DNA from: Kiloniella spongiae
GTDB taxonomy: Bacteria > Pseudomonadota > Alphaproteobacteria > Kiloniellales > Kiloniellaceae
Length of the DNA: 64,000 nt
Direction: 5' to 3'
NCBI RefSeq assembly: GCF_001026905.1
Contig: NZ_LAQL01000009.1
Coordinates: forward strand, 124,001-188,000
The position numbers and the translations under genes are program-made. The notes beneath the pieces were generated by a model, which did no database searches, was not told the origin of the DNA, and saw only the letters and a program-made list of their open reading frames with translations. Below are positions 47,076 to 56,378 of the stretch, in pieces; position 1 is the stretch's first letter; the number at the start of each line of letters is the position of its first letter.

Positions 47076-49184
47076 TTAAGCTTCTCGGATCTGATGAATA
47101 AAATCGTCAACTTGTGTATTAAGCATTTCGGATTGACGTGACAGTTCTGACGCAGCACTCAGCACATCCTGTGCAGCTCGTCCGGTTTCTTCTACCCCAC
47201 TTGTTACATCCGAAATAGTAGACGACACTTCACTTGTTGCCGTCGCAGCTTCTTGAACATTACGCGAGATCTCAAGCGTTGCAGCCCCTTGTTCTTCAAC
47301 AGCCGCAGCCACGGAAGCCGTAATCTCATTTATCTGCTCAATTGTACCTGTGATTTTACCAATTGAATCAGCCGCCGTATCCGTTGCTCCTTGGATGCCG
47401 GTAACCTGTTGTGCAATTTCGTCTGTCGCTTTAGCTGTTTGTGTTGCCAGGCTTTTCACTTCACTGGCAACAACGGCAAAACCTTTCCCGGCATCTCCGG
47501 CACGAGCAGCCTCAATCGTCGCATTCAACGCAAGCAGATTAGTTTGCTCTGCAATGTCGGAAATCAACTTAATAACTTCACCAATCTTGGTTGAAGCGTC
47601 CAACAATCCAGAAACCTGATTATTCGCGTCTTGTGCCCTTGCCACAGCATCACCTGCAATGCTTGTTGACTGACTGACCTGACGACTGATTTCATTGATT
47701 GAACTTGAAAGTTCTTCTGCCGCTGCCGCAACAGTTTGTACGTTACCTGTTGCATGCTCTGAAGCAGAAGTTACAGCCACAGCCTGTTGTGACGTATTTC
47801 CTGCGGTAGATTGCATTCCCTCAGAAGTACTTCTCATCTCTGTTGCCGCAGACGATACCGTCTGAACAATTCCCTTCACTTCACTCTCAAAGCGATCAGC
47901 AAGCTCGACCATAGCCTGACGCTTTTCCTCTTCACTTCGCTTTTCGGCTTCCTTGCGTTCTTCTTCCAGTTTCTTAACAGCAACAGCATTGTCGCGGAAG
48001 ACAAGAACAGCCTTGGCCATATCAGCAATTTCATCATGACCACTCGCGCCCCTGATTTCCGCATCAAGATTACCGTCAACCAGCTCCTGCATAGATGATG
48101 TAATCGACTTCACCGGGAAAATAACCCGCACGGCAACAATCCAGAAAGATACAAGCCCGGCAACAACTCCGATTGATAGAATAATCAGTGCGGCAACCAT
48201 ACGATTCCAGCTTTCCGTCGCGGCTGCATTTGCCAATTCTCCTGACGTAACCGTTGTTACATCAACCAGATCCCAAATAGGACTAATTGCGTTCTCAGAC
48301 GTCTGTGACCATTCCGCTTCATCAACTGGATAGTCATCACCACGAATACCCTTTTTGAAAACAGCTTCACGTAAACCTTCGTATTGGTCTTCACTGAAGA
48401 AGTCAGATTCCAGTGCAGCCATCACAGCGGAAATTTTCTCCGCAGCGCCTGGCTTATGTGAATAGGCAAGAAAATCTTGCCAGGCATTCTCTACGCGCCC
48501 GCGATCTGTATAAAAGTTCTTTAACCGTGTCCCGCGTAGTTTCACTTTTTTGGAAATGGCATAGGCTAATCCAGCTTTTTCACGGCTGGCATATTCGCTC
48601 ATCACCCACGCACTTTCTTTCAACCGCTGAACCATTGTAAAGTTTGGTCCCGATTTCTCAGGTTGAAATGAAGATCTTTCCCGCAGCGTCTTTGACGCCA
48701 TGATCATATCTGTAATGGCTGGCTCCGCAGCATCCCCGACCTTACGATCCCTTTGGAACTTCGGGACAGAGATGTATATATCGATATTAGGGCGTATTTC
48801 TACCAAGGCAGCGTGTGTAGCCTGCACAGATTCCAGTACCGCTGCTTTATCAGGAAAGTTCGCGTTATTTCCTAACCAGGAAACAGCTTCCAGATAGCTT
48901 GCATCACCCTGTTCCCGGGCTGTCACAATATCCTTTTGACCTGCGTTTGTAATTTCTTGACTTGATGCAATTGCGACAGACGTTAAGGAACGCTCTTCTG
49001 CCCAGAATTTAGCGGCCAAAATCAGCTGCCCTTCAACCCGGTTATATTCCTGCGTCGTTTGCGCATCCTTATAATCCTGCCAGTCCTCCAGAACAGAGGT
49101 CGCAGCTTGATAAATCACAAGCCCGGTTAGAATTAGAGCAACAGCATACAGACTGTTACGGATTGTGAGGGCTTTAGACAGCAT
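47076..49184 (-). CDS. Methyl-accepting chemotaxis protein
   Basis: This 702-aa protein has a first membrane helix at about 12-30, a large periplasmic domain of about 300 residues, a second helix near 335-357 (ALIILSIGVVAGLVSFWIV) and HAMP at 358-410. The signalling domain carries the hairpin tip EQTNLLALNATIEAARAGDA followed by GFAVVASEVKSLA. The sensor region is helical and of a type I cannot name. No che genes are in the window. It is a single gene. Confidence 0.93.
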   Translation of the reverse strand: MLSKALTIRNSLYAVALILTGLVIYQAATSVLEDWQDYKDAQTTQEYNRVEGQLILAAKFWAEERSLTSVAIASSQEITNAGQKDIVTAREQGDASYLEAVSWLGNNANFPDKAAVLESVQATHAALVEIRPNIDIYISVPKFQRDRKVGDAAEPAITDMIMASKTLRERSSFQPEKSGPNFTMVQRLKESAWVMSEYASREKAGLAYAISKKVKLRGTRLKNFYTDRGRVENAWQDFLAYSHKPGAAEKISAVMAALESDFFSEDQYEGLREAVFKKGIRGDDYPVDEAEWSQTSENAISPIWDLVDVTTVTSGELANAAATESWNRMVAALIILSIGVVAGLVSFWIVAVRVIFPVKSITSSMQELVDGNLDAEIRGASGHDEIADMAKAVLVFRDNAVAVKKLEEERKEAEKRSEEEKRQAMVELADRFESEVKGIVQTVSSAATEMRSTSEGMQSTAGNTSQQAVAVTSASEHATGNVQTVAAAAEELSSSINEISRQVSQSTSIAGDAVARAQDANNQVSGLLDASTKIGEVIKLISDIAEQTNLLALNATIEAARAGDAGKGFAVVASEVKSLATQTAKATDEIAQQVTGIQGATDTAADSIGKITGTIEQINEITASVAAAVEEQGAATLEISRNVQEAATATSEVSSTISDVTSGVEETGRAAQDVLSAASELSRQSEMLNTQVDDFIHQIREA

Positions 49185-49429
49185 TTACTCGAACTCCATA
49201 GCAATAGCGATCCAGAATCGCGCGAGACCTGCAAACGAAGATAAAGGCTAAGACTTTAACAACTAACTAACAAATACTTATATGTGGGAATTTTTACTGA
49301 AAAACTTGAAATAAAAACATATTCCGTCAAATTCACGTCAAATAGCCTAATATATACAACAAATCTATACTATTTATAGTTAAAATCTATGCCTGATAAA
49401 TCTCATGAAAACGCTAAGAAACTCCAGAA

Positions 49430-49966
49430 TCAACGGGGGTTAGTAAAAGTGGGAAATTCATTTTTATCCCGAATAGAATGATACTGATTAAGCGCCCACC
49501 CTACTGTTGGAAAAGCCAAATCTTGCCATGGAACATTATGCCAATCGAAAAGCGTGACTTCCTGACTTTCTGGCCCGGCAGATACGTCAGGATTACATAG
49601 CTTTGCACGATATATAATTTGAATCTGACTAATCCGTGGAAGAGAATAGACGGCCAGAATCTGATCGATAGTCAGCTTGGCTCTAGCCTCTTCCCAGGCT
49701 TCTCTTGCCGCCCCATCTTCGGCTGTTTCATTAAGCTCCAGATACCCCGCCGGAAGTGACCAATATCCACGCCTAGGTTCTATCTCTCTTTTAACCAGCA
49801 AGATTTTCTCTTGCCACGTGGCAACAACCCCCACAACGATCTTGGGGTTTTCATAAATAACATAGTCACAGGTATTGCAAACTACCCGCTCTCTGTCATC
49901 CTGATCGGGAATTCGACGGGAAAAAGAGGCATCAGGAGGAATATGTAAATGATCATCATTACTCAT
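49430..49966 (-). CDS. Nudix hydrolase with N-terminal zinc-ribbon-like motif
   Basis: This 178-aa protein has CNTCDYVIYENPK (C30, C33) and the Nudix box G74-x5-E80-x7-R88-E89-x2-E92-E93. The usual glycine near the end is replaced (EEARAKL), as in many ADP-ribose or NADH-type members. LPAGYLELNET is the core. It hydrolyses a nucleoside diphosphate linked to another moiety; the substrate is unknown. It lies just downstream of ctlX on the same strand but 76 nt apart. Confidence 0.88.
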   Translation of the reverse strand: MSNDDHLHIPPDASFSRRIPDQDDRERVVCNTCDYVIYENPKIVVGVVATWQEKILLVKREIEPRRGYWSLPAGYLELNETAEDGAAREAWEEARAKLTIDQILAVYSLPRISQIQIIYRAKLCNPDVSAGPESQEVTLFDWHNVPWQDLAFPTVGWALNQYHSIRDKNEFPTFTNPR

Positions 49967-50042
49967 GTGATCAGAATGTCTGCGCTATGATCTGAGAGCA
50001 AGAGAAATTACATTCCCCAAGAACAACTAAGCCTACACACAA

Positions 50043-51002
50043 CTAACGCTTTGACAAATGAATGCCAGCCAACATGCACCGGACAGACCCTCCTGCTTTT
50101 TCTATCGTTGGAATAGGTAGGTTAACAATCGGAAGACGCTGCTCAACCTGATCGATTTGCTCACAAGTCAAAGCCCTTCGGGCTGTTTCCGACATAGCAA
50201 GCAATGAACCATTGGCGCCTTGAACCTCCAGCATGTTTCCTGCAAATGCAGCGATTTGTGCCTCTGAAAGTTCAATAATTTTCCGCCCCGTATTTTTTAG
50301 CCTCTCCAGTAATGCTGTTCTTTGATCGATGTCACGCAACATCTCTGCCCCAACCAAAACAATATCACTCGCAATACACATCAGAACATTTGTGTGATAG
50401 ACAGCACGACCTTTGCTATCAAACGCCTCGAAAACGATAGGTTCATAGTTAAATTGAGAGCAAAATCGCTCCAATAAAATAGGGTCAGCTCGCCGAGATT
50501 TACAGACATAGGCAACACGTTCTATGTGATCCAGAACCATTGCCCCAGTCCCCTCCAGAAAAAGTCCGTCGTTTTCCATTCCAGAATAATCAACAACGTC
50601 TTGCACACGATAGCTATGTTTGAGCATTTCAATAATGTCTGTGCGGCGTTCCCTTCGTCGGTTTTCTGCATACATAGGGTAAATGGCAATGTGCCCACCT
50701 GCGTGAGTTGAAAACCAGTTATTTGGAAAGACTGAATCAGGTGTGTGTCGCCCTTCATCTTCATAAACATGAACGTTAACGCCATGAGATCTCAATGTAT
50801 CAATAGTATTGGATACTTCATGGTAGGCCCTGATCGCGCATTCCTGCTCGGCATTTACTCCCATGTTCTGAAACGCGTTATCTTCAGCCGTTTCCGGGTT
50901 TGCAGTAAAATGATGTGGCCGAATAACAATGACCGCTATCGGTATTTGGGGGGAGTTTTTCACATCAGGCTGCTGTGCACTGAGAGAAATTAACAACGAC
51001 AT
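50043..51002 (-). CDS. ctlX: Citrulline utilisation hydrolase CtlX (arginine-deiminase fold)
   Basis: This 319-aa protein belongs to the guanidino-group-modifying superfamily. Its visible features are PDSVFPNNWFSTH, GLFLEGTGAMVLDH, a catalytic histidine in AVYHTNVLMCI, and the nucleophile C309 in GGSVRCMLAGIHLSKR. Annotated CtlX homologues of this length are hydrolases linked to citrulline use. A divergent Lrp-type gene lies 169 bp away, and the two probably form a citrulline/arginine utilisation unit. An inverted repeat TGACAATT/AATTGTCA stands in the shared promoter. Confidence 0.88.
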   Translation of the reverse strand: MSLLISLSAQQPDVKNSPQIPIAVIVIRPHHFTANPETAEDNAFQNMGVNAEQECAIRAYHEVSNTIDTLRSHGVNVHVYEDEGRHTPDSVFPNNWFSTHAGGHIAIYPMYAENRRRERRTDIIEMLKHSYRVQDVVDYSGMENDGLFLEGTGAMVLDHIERVAYVCKSRRADPILLERFCSQFNYEPIVFEAFDSKGRAVYHTNVLMCIASDIVLVGAEMLRDIDQRTALLERLKNTGRKIIELSEAQIAAFAGNMLEVQGANGSLLAMSETARRALTCEQIDQVEQRLPIVNLPIPTIEKAGGSVRCMLAGIHLSKR

Positions 51003-51091
51003 ATCTGATACTCTCCTTCTAATAAGTATCCTGCTCGCACAGTGTTTTCCGATTAGAAGAAGAGCTTAAAAGAGGGTAATTTTAATTAATA

Positions 51092-51149
51092 TGACAATTA
51101 TTTATAAATATCTTCATTTTTTTATGTATATTTTACAATACAATTGTCA
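51092..51149. promoter_or_regulatory. Inverted repeat in the ctlX/Lrp promoter region
   Basis: TGACAATT (51092-51099) and AATTGTCA (51142-51149) are exact inverses 42 nt apart within very AT-rich sequence. Lrp-type octamers wrap such paired sites, so this is a plausible operator for the adjacent regulator. Confidence 0.45.
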
Positions 51150-51171
51150 ATTTAGCTAACAAGCAGCCGAT

Positions 51172-51597
51172 ATGTATAAATTTGATTCTCTAGACCGGGA
51201 AATAATCGCCATCTTAAAAAAAGATGGTCGCGCGCCGCTTTCAAAGCTTTCAGAAATTTTAGGGGTATCCAGAGGTACAATACAGAACAGGCTGGATCGG
51301 CTTTTAAATTCCGGTGCTTTGTTAGGATTCACAGTCAGAGTCAGAGAAGATACTGAGCCAAATCTACTCAAGGCAATCATGTCAATTGAAGTAATGGGAA
51401 AGTCAACAACCCAAGTCATACAAAAACTAAGAGGGATGCCAGAATTGGTAAAGTTGCATACGACCAATGGCAATTGGGATCTCGTCGCAGAGATACAGGT
51501 ATCAAGTTTACAGGAATTCGATACGGTTCTGCGAAATGTTCGAAGTATCGACGGGATTCTCAATAGTGAAACCAGTCTTCTCCTGAGCTCCGTTTAA
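51172..51597 (+). CDS. Lrp/AsnC-family transcriptional regulator
   Basis: This 141-aa protein has the N-terminal HTH (LDREIIAILKKDGRAPLSKL, LGVSRGTIQNRLDRLLNSG) and the C-terminal RAM ligand-binding domain (LKAIMSIEVMGKS, GNWDLVAEIQV). It is slightly shorter than Lrp but complete. It is divergent from ctlX and probably senses citrulline, arginine or a related amino acid. Confidence 0.92.
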   Translation: MYKFDSLDREIIAILKKDGRAPLSKLSEILGVSRGTIQNRLDRLLNSGALLGFTVRVREDTEPNLLKAIMSIEVMGKSTTQVIQKLRGMPELVKLHTTNGNWDLVAEIQVSSLQEFDTVLRNVRSIDGILNSETSLLLSSV

Positions 51598-51650
51598 AGA
51601 GTTAACACAGACCAAGCTTTTATATGTACCCAACGATATCAACTGGCCCA

Positions 51651-51680
51651 CAAGATTACTGTAACCAAGATTACTGTAAC
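51651..51680. repeat. Perfect tandem repeat, 2 x 15 bp
   Basis: CAAGATTACTGTAAC occurs twice head to tail (51651-51665, 51666-51680), between the Lrp gene and the small minus-strand gene. Probably a slippage product. Confidence 0.85.
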
Positions 51681-51689
51681 ATTGTATTT

Positions 51690-51950
51690 TTATACCGTAA
51701 TGTTCAGGAATGATCCTCGCGGGAGTATTTTACCAGATTCAGCTGCGATTTTGGCTGCATCAAAAAGTTCTCTAAGACGCTCGGTAATCCCAAAACTCCT
51801 GAGATCACCAGTAAAAGGCTTAAGTGCCTTTTGAACCGTCAATCGCGCAGGGGCAGTTTCTTTCTTAGCTTCAGAAGCTTGCTGTTTTTTGATTCCATCG
51901 GGTGATACACCCGTGAAGAATCCAGCATCTCTTTTGTTGGAAATTTTCAT
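51690..51950 (-). CDS. Small protein of unknown function, 86 aa
   Basis: This frame starts MKISNKRDAGFFTGVSPDG, then has a Lys/Ala-rich linker and an amphipathic C-terminal helix (LRELFDAAKIAAESGKILPR). There is no signal peptide. I do not recognise it; the N-terminal MKISN and short length recall flagellar-assembly accessory proteins (FliX type) but this is weak. No good Shine-Dalgarno precedes it. Confidence 0.55.
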   Translation of the reverse strand: MKISNKRDAGFFTGVSPDGIKKQQASEAKKETAPARLTVQKALKPFTGDLRSFGITERLRELFDAAKIAAESGKILPRGSFLNITV

Positions 51951-52397
51951 GAGAGAAGAATGACTAAATCCAGTAAATAATACGTTAAGCGCTACTCAAA
52001 AAAATCAAGCCAAATAGCATCTCGACCCAACAACTCTTATTAGGTGAATAAATATTCGTAAATATATCGCGTAAGTTATCAACAACTAATTCTTCAAGTT
52101 CCTTTCCGTATATATTTAAACCGATTCTTTTAATGAATCTTTTATTAACCATACAGAACTTGCTATCAACTACACAACCAAACTACTATATTTAGTAGCC
52201 ACCAAGTCAACACATACACATCACCTAATAGATTAACGAAAAAGTTAAGACTATTTTCATAAGTTTTGACGTAATTGTTTGTTAACAAGTGAATCTACCT
52301 CGCCGTAGATTCTCTCGATAAAATAAGGATCAATGCAGTCAATAATGGCTGTGAACGCGCAAGTAGCGCACCGGGGTATAAGGAAGCGGGGGTTCCC
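51951..52397. other. 447-bp AT-rich divergent intergenic region
   Basis: It lies between the small minus-strand gene and the DUF2336 gene and should contain both promoters. A hairpin GAATCTAC/GTAGATTC (52291-52312) stands in the leader of the DUF2336 gene. No other gene or known riboswitch recognised. Confidence 0.55.
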
Positions 52398-53561
52398 TTG
52401 CCGGAAAACCAGGATAATAACTTGCAAAAGTTGCTGTCGATGGCACTAGACCGTTCGGTCAAAGGCCGGGAGACGCTTGCGCGTACGATAGGTCAACTTT
52501 TCTCAGAGGAAGAAAGAGTTCTTTCCGAGCTAGAAAGAGCCTTGATGACTGACATCCTGGGCAAGCTAATAAGCGATGTTGAACAGCTAGTAAGACAGGC
52601 TTTAAGCGAAGAACTTTCCCTAACCAAGACCGTTCCCCATGAACTGATTTTAATGCTCGCAAATGACGATATTGAAGTCGCACGCCCAATTTTAATGAAC
52701 AGTAATATTCTTCAAGATCAGGATCTCGTCGATATTATTAAATCCCGCACACATCAACACCAGCTTTCAATTGCTCTTAGAAATGAACTTAGCAGCGACG
52801 TTTCAGATGCTCTCGTTAATACAGGCAAGAAGGACGTTATCAAGACACTTCTGGAAAACAAAAATGCATCTATTTCAGAACTCACTCTGGAATACCTCGC
52901 CGACCAATCGAGACGCATTGATGATTTTCAGGAACCACTTGTTAACCGGGAAGATCTACCAGCCCATTTGGCCGAACGTATGTATTGGTGGGTATCTGCT
53001 GCTTTAAGATCACATATCCTCAAGAATTTCCCCGTGGATATTCAAGAGGTTGATAACAAGATTCAATCTGGTATCCACAAGCTTGTTGATCAGGATAGAG
53101 TCTTACCAAAACCACATGCCCCCGCTACCAAACTGGCCCAGAAATTAAAACAGAACAATTTGCTAACCGTTGACAGTTTAGTTCAAGCCCTTCGGCAGGG
53201 GGAAGTTGAGCTATTCGAAAGTATGTTTTGTGAAATGAGTGGTTTTAGGCCCGGCGGCTTGCGAAAAGCTCTTTACGAGACCAAAGGCGAAGGCATAGCA
53301 ATCCTGTGTCTTGCCATGGACATACCCAAACAAACATTTGCGACCATCTTTCTATTGAGCCGCAAAGGAAACCCAAGCGGACATAAAACGGATCCGCGAG
53401 ACCTATCCCGAGCGATGCTTATCTACGATAAGGTCAGTAAAGATGACGCTCAATTAATCACCGATTCCTGGCGAATGGATCCCAAGTATCAAGACGCCAT
53501 CAGCGAAGTCGACGCAGCCTCCGCAAATAAAAAATCAGTAAGTGGGGCAAAGGCATCGTGA
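52398..53561 (+). CDS. DUF2336-domain protein
   Basis: This 387-aa protein starts at TTG 52398, five bases after GCGGGGG; the family motif LLSMALDRSVKGRETLARTIGQLF begins soon after, which supports this start. The rest is helical and HEAT-like, with DDIEVARPILMNS and other repeats. DUF2336 proteins are common in alphaproteobacteria and have been noted next to sensory kinases; the function is unknown. The stop overlaps the start of the histidine kinase (TGATG), indicating translational coupling and joint action. Confidence 0.88.
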   Translation: MPENQDNNLQKLLSMALDRSVKGRETLARTIGQLFSEEERVLSELERALMTDILGKLISDVEQLVRQALSEELSLTKTVPHELILMLANDDIEVARPILMNSNILQDQDLVDIIKSRTHQHQLSIALRNELSSDVSDALVNTGKKDVIKTLLENKNASISELTLEYLADQSRRIDDFQEPLVNREDLPAHLAERMYWWVSAALRSHILKNFPVDIQEVDNKIQSGIHKLVDQDRVLPKPHAPATKLAQKLKQNNLLTVDSLVQALRQGEVELFESMFCEMSGFRPGGLRKALYETKGEGIAILCLAMDIPKQTFATIFLLSRKGNPSGHKTDPRDLSRAMLIYDKVSKDDAQLITDSWRMDPKYQDAISEVDAASANKKSVSGAKAS

Positions 53562-55129
53562 TGGTAAAAGAAACAAAGGGCCGTATCGTGAAACTCCCAA
53601 AGGATCGCGATACAAAAAGCAAAAGCTCTGGTCTTCCTCATAATCTGAGTAGCTCATTCGAGATTATTTCTTCACTGAAGAATGACATTGTTCATAATGG
53701 CCCTCCGACTTGCGTCATAAGCAATGAAGGCCAAGTTATATTTGCAAATGCCGCCTATGAAACTATCGCCTCAGAAATGGAAGATGCGGGCTTAATTGAA
53801 AATGCCATAGCACCCCCATACAGCCCAGCAGAAATTGAAGCCATAAGATCTGCAGGCGGCAGTAATCCAGACGAATACACCATAATTATCAATAAAAAAG
53901 CCCGTCATTATCTGGCTTCTTATCACTTTATAAATGGTACAAACAATCATCCCGGTGCAACAGCTGTTGTCCTACGCCCTCACGATGAAAACGCTCAACT
54001 AAAAGAAGTTCTAAGCTCAGTACAGAGTCGCCTGAACGATATGAGTCGACTGGTTTCAGACTGGACATGGGAAACGGATAAAAATCTGAACTTTACCTAT
54101 GTCTCGCCACAGGTACAAAAGGCCCTCGGATATCACCCCAGCGAGCTTCTGGGGCGCAGCATCAAAGACCTGATTCTAGAAGAACCGGATCATATATTTG
54201 CAAACACCAAAGCAACAGGCACTCACAAACCTTTTAGAGATGAACAACTGACAATTCTGAGCCGATCTGGCGAAGAGCGCCTTTTCCTTGTAAGCGGCCT
54301 TGCCTTTTACACCAACGAAACCAGAGCTTATGCTGGATACCGGGGTAGCGCCAGAGATGTTACAGAACAACAGCATCAACAAGGCGCCCTGAGAACAGCC
54401 AAAGAAACCGCCGAAGTCGCAAACCGGGCCAAATCAGAATTTCTGGCCAATATGAGTCACGAGCTGCGCACTCCTTTGAACGCCATTATCGGTTTTTCCG
54501 AAATGATGTCATCACAGCTTTTGGGCCCCTTAGGGAACAAGCAATACCACGAATATTCTCACGATATTCATACCTCAGCCCGTCACCTTTTAAGCGTGAT
54601 CAACGATATTCTTGATGTCGCAAAAATTGAAGCGGGAAAACTTGAATTACTCGAGGATGCTACCGATCCTCTAAAATTGGCAGTGTCTGTTCAACGCCTT
54701 ATGATCGAACGCGCCGAGAATGCAGGACTGAAATTAAAATTATCCCTGCCCTCGAAACTACCGATGATTCATGCAGATCAGCGTAAACTGAAACAAGTAC
54801 TTATTAATTTGCTTGCTAACTCTGTCAAGTTCACGCCGTCTGGTGGTATTGTTGAACTCGCTGGCGGTGTTAATGATGATGGTGATTTTGAGTTTATTGT
54901 TATGGACACAGGCATTGGTATGTCCGAAGAAGATATCCCGAAAGCATTTGAACCTTTTGCACAGATCGATAGCACCTTGAGCCGACAGTTCGATGGCACA
55001 GGTCTTGGTCTTCCCTTAGCCCAAGGACTTGTCAGATTACACGGCGGTGAGCTGGAAATGACCAGCGATCCCGGCAAGGGAACTTCGGTTAAATGTGTCT
55101 TGCCGGGCTCCAGAATTTTACCTTCCTAA
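53561..55129 (+). CDS. PAS-domain histidine kinase, cytoplasmic (PleC-like transmitter)
   Basis: This 522-aa protein starts at ATG 53561, overlapping the DUF2336 stop. It has a degenerate PAS at about 35-140, a second PAS at about 155-285 with LVSDWTWETDKNLNFTYVSP, HisKA with NMSHELRTPLNAIIGFSEM, and an HATPase with LINLLANSVKFTPSGG, DTGIGMSEED and GTGLGLPLAQG. There is no membrane helix. The transmitter is clearly paralogous to that of the kinase at 8955-11135. No response regulator adjoins. The DUF2336 partner may act on it or relay its phosphate (inference). Confidence 0.9.
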   Translation: MVKETKGRIVKLPKDRDTKSKSSGLPHNLSSSFEIISSLKNDIVHNGPPTCVISNEGQVIFANAAYETIASEMEDAGLIENAIAPPYSPAEIEAIRSAGGSNPDEYTIIINKKARHYLASYHFINGTNNHPGATAVVLRPHDENAQLKEVLSSVQSRLNDMSRLVSDWTWETDKNLNFTYVSPQVQKALGYHPSELLGRSIKDLILEEPDHIFANTKATGTHKPFRDEQLTILSRSGEERLFLVSGLAFYTNETRAYAGYRGSARDVTEQQHQQGALRTAKETAEVANRAKSEFLANMSHELRTPLNAIIGFSEMMSSQLLGPLGNKQYHEYSHDIHTSARHLLSVINDILDVAKIEAGKLELLEDATDPLKLAVSVQRLMIERAENAGLKLKLSLPSKLPMIHADQRKLKQVLINLLANSVKFTPSGGIVELAGGVNDDGDFEFIVMDTGIGMSEEDIPKAFEPFAQIDSTLSRQFDGTGLGLPLAQGLVRLHGGELEMTSDPGKGTSVKCVLPGSRILPS

Positions 55130-55244
55130 AACATCCCGCCGTCCCATTTCAAATATTTTGCACTGCACAAAACAGATGCTTTCATTCCATTTCTTGTGTT
55201 AGGATTTTACTCTCTTCTTCTTAGTCCGGAGTCTAAAGCCGGGT

Positions 55245-55979
55245 ATGCACAACACACCTGATAATTTTGGCTCAAAACGAGCCGCCTATATACAGGGAGC
55301 CAAAGATGCTCTCACTATACCGGCACTCATATTAGGCAGCACCTATATGGGGTTTGGCGCACTGGTCAGTGAAACCGGGCTGGAAGTCTGGCACGCCCTT
55401 ATTTCAACCGCTGTTAACTGGGCGATTCCAGGGCAAATTGCCACCATGGAACTCTATGCAATCAACGCATCCCTCTTCGCAATTGCCGCAGCAGTCGGCC
55501 TGATCAATTGCCGCCTTATGCCAATGACAATTGTTTTAATGCCCTTCATTCGCAACAAAACAACACCTAAAATTGTTTATTATTTCATGAGTAATTTCAT
55601 CGCTGTTACCGGATGGGCAGCGGCAATGAAACGATGCCCGAACCTCCCGGAAGAACAACGCCTTCCTTACTTCACTGGTTTTGTCGTTCCTCTGTGGTCG
55701 GTTTGTATGCTAGCGACCTACATTGGATACCACCTACCCGGCCTGTTACCCGCAGAAGTAACAATGGGATTGGTCTTCCTGAATCCCGTTTATTTTATGC
55801 TGGTTTTTCTGGCTGACTTCACTCAACCAGGTCGTCCTACAGCCCTTATTCTTGGTGCCATTCTGGGGCCATTAACCTTTTTACTCACCCCGAACTGGAG
55901 TTTGCTCATCACCGGACTTGTTGCCGGCACCATTGCTTTCTTGATCAGTGAACGTAAGCTCAAGAAAGCACAATCATAA
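55245..55979 (+). CDS. azlC: AzlC-family branched-chain amino acid exporter, large subunit
   Basis: This 244-aa membrane protein has seven or eight helices and the AzlC pattern: ALILGSTYMGFGALVSETGL, NWAIPGQIATMELY and a later LNPVYFMLVFLAD. With AzlD it exports branched-chain or other hydrophobic amino acids. Stop and next start overlap (TAATG at 55977-55981). Confidence 0.88.
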   Translation: MHNTPDNFGSKRAAYIQGAKDALTIPALILGSTYMGFGALVSETGLEVWHALISTAVNWAIPGQIATMELYAINASLFAIAAAVGLINCRLMPMTIVLMPFIRNKTTPKIVYYFMSNFIAVTGWAAAMKRCPNLPEEQRLPYFTGFVVPLWSVCMLATYIGYHLPGLLPAEVTMGLVFLNPVYFMLVFLADFTQPGRPTALILGAILGPLTFLLTPNWSLLITGLVAGTIAFLISERKLKKAQS

Positions 55980-56338
55980 TGAATGGATTGGACAGCTTTT
56001 TAAATTCAGACTTCATGGCCCCAATGGCTGCATTGGGCGTCGCTGCTGCTGTTACCTACTTCTGGCGTGGATTGGGTGTTGCTGTATCAGGAAAAATGGA
56101 TAAGGACAGTGCCATTTTCCGCTGGGTTACCTGTGTTGCTTACGCTTTACTTGCCGGATTAATCGCCCGCATGATCCTTCTTCCCATCGGTCCATTGGCT
56201 GAACTAGGCTTGGAACAACGCGCCGGAGCGACAATCATTTCCCTCGCCGTATTCTTTCTCACAAGAAAGAACCTACTTGCAGGTGTTACAGCAGGCGCTA
56301 CAGCACTGGTTTTGATGGCAAAACTGGGACCTCTCTAG
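55979..56338 (+). CDS. azlD: AzlD-family exporter small subunit
   Basis: This 119-aa protein has four membrane helices (AALGVAAAVTYFWRGLGV, CVAYALLAGLIARMIL, TIISLAVFFLT, LLAGVTAGATALVLM). Size and pairing with AzlC identify it. It is translationally coupled to azlC. Confidence 0.85.
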   Translation: MNGLDSFLNSDFMAPMAALGVAAAVTYFWRGLGVAVSGKMDKDSAIFRWVTCVAYALLAGLIARMILLPIGPLAELGLEQRAGATIISLAVFFLTRKNLLAGVTAGATALVLMAKLGPL

Positions 56339-56378
56339 AGACCCCAGTTCATTTATCAACCAAAACTAATTATTAATG

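Noticed and set aside
51651-51680. Tandem 15-bp repeat as start of a CRISPR array or integration site
   Set aside because: Only two abutting copies with no spacers and no cas or integrase gene nearby; simple slippage explains it.
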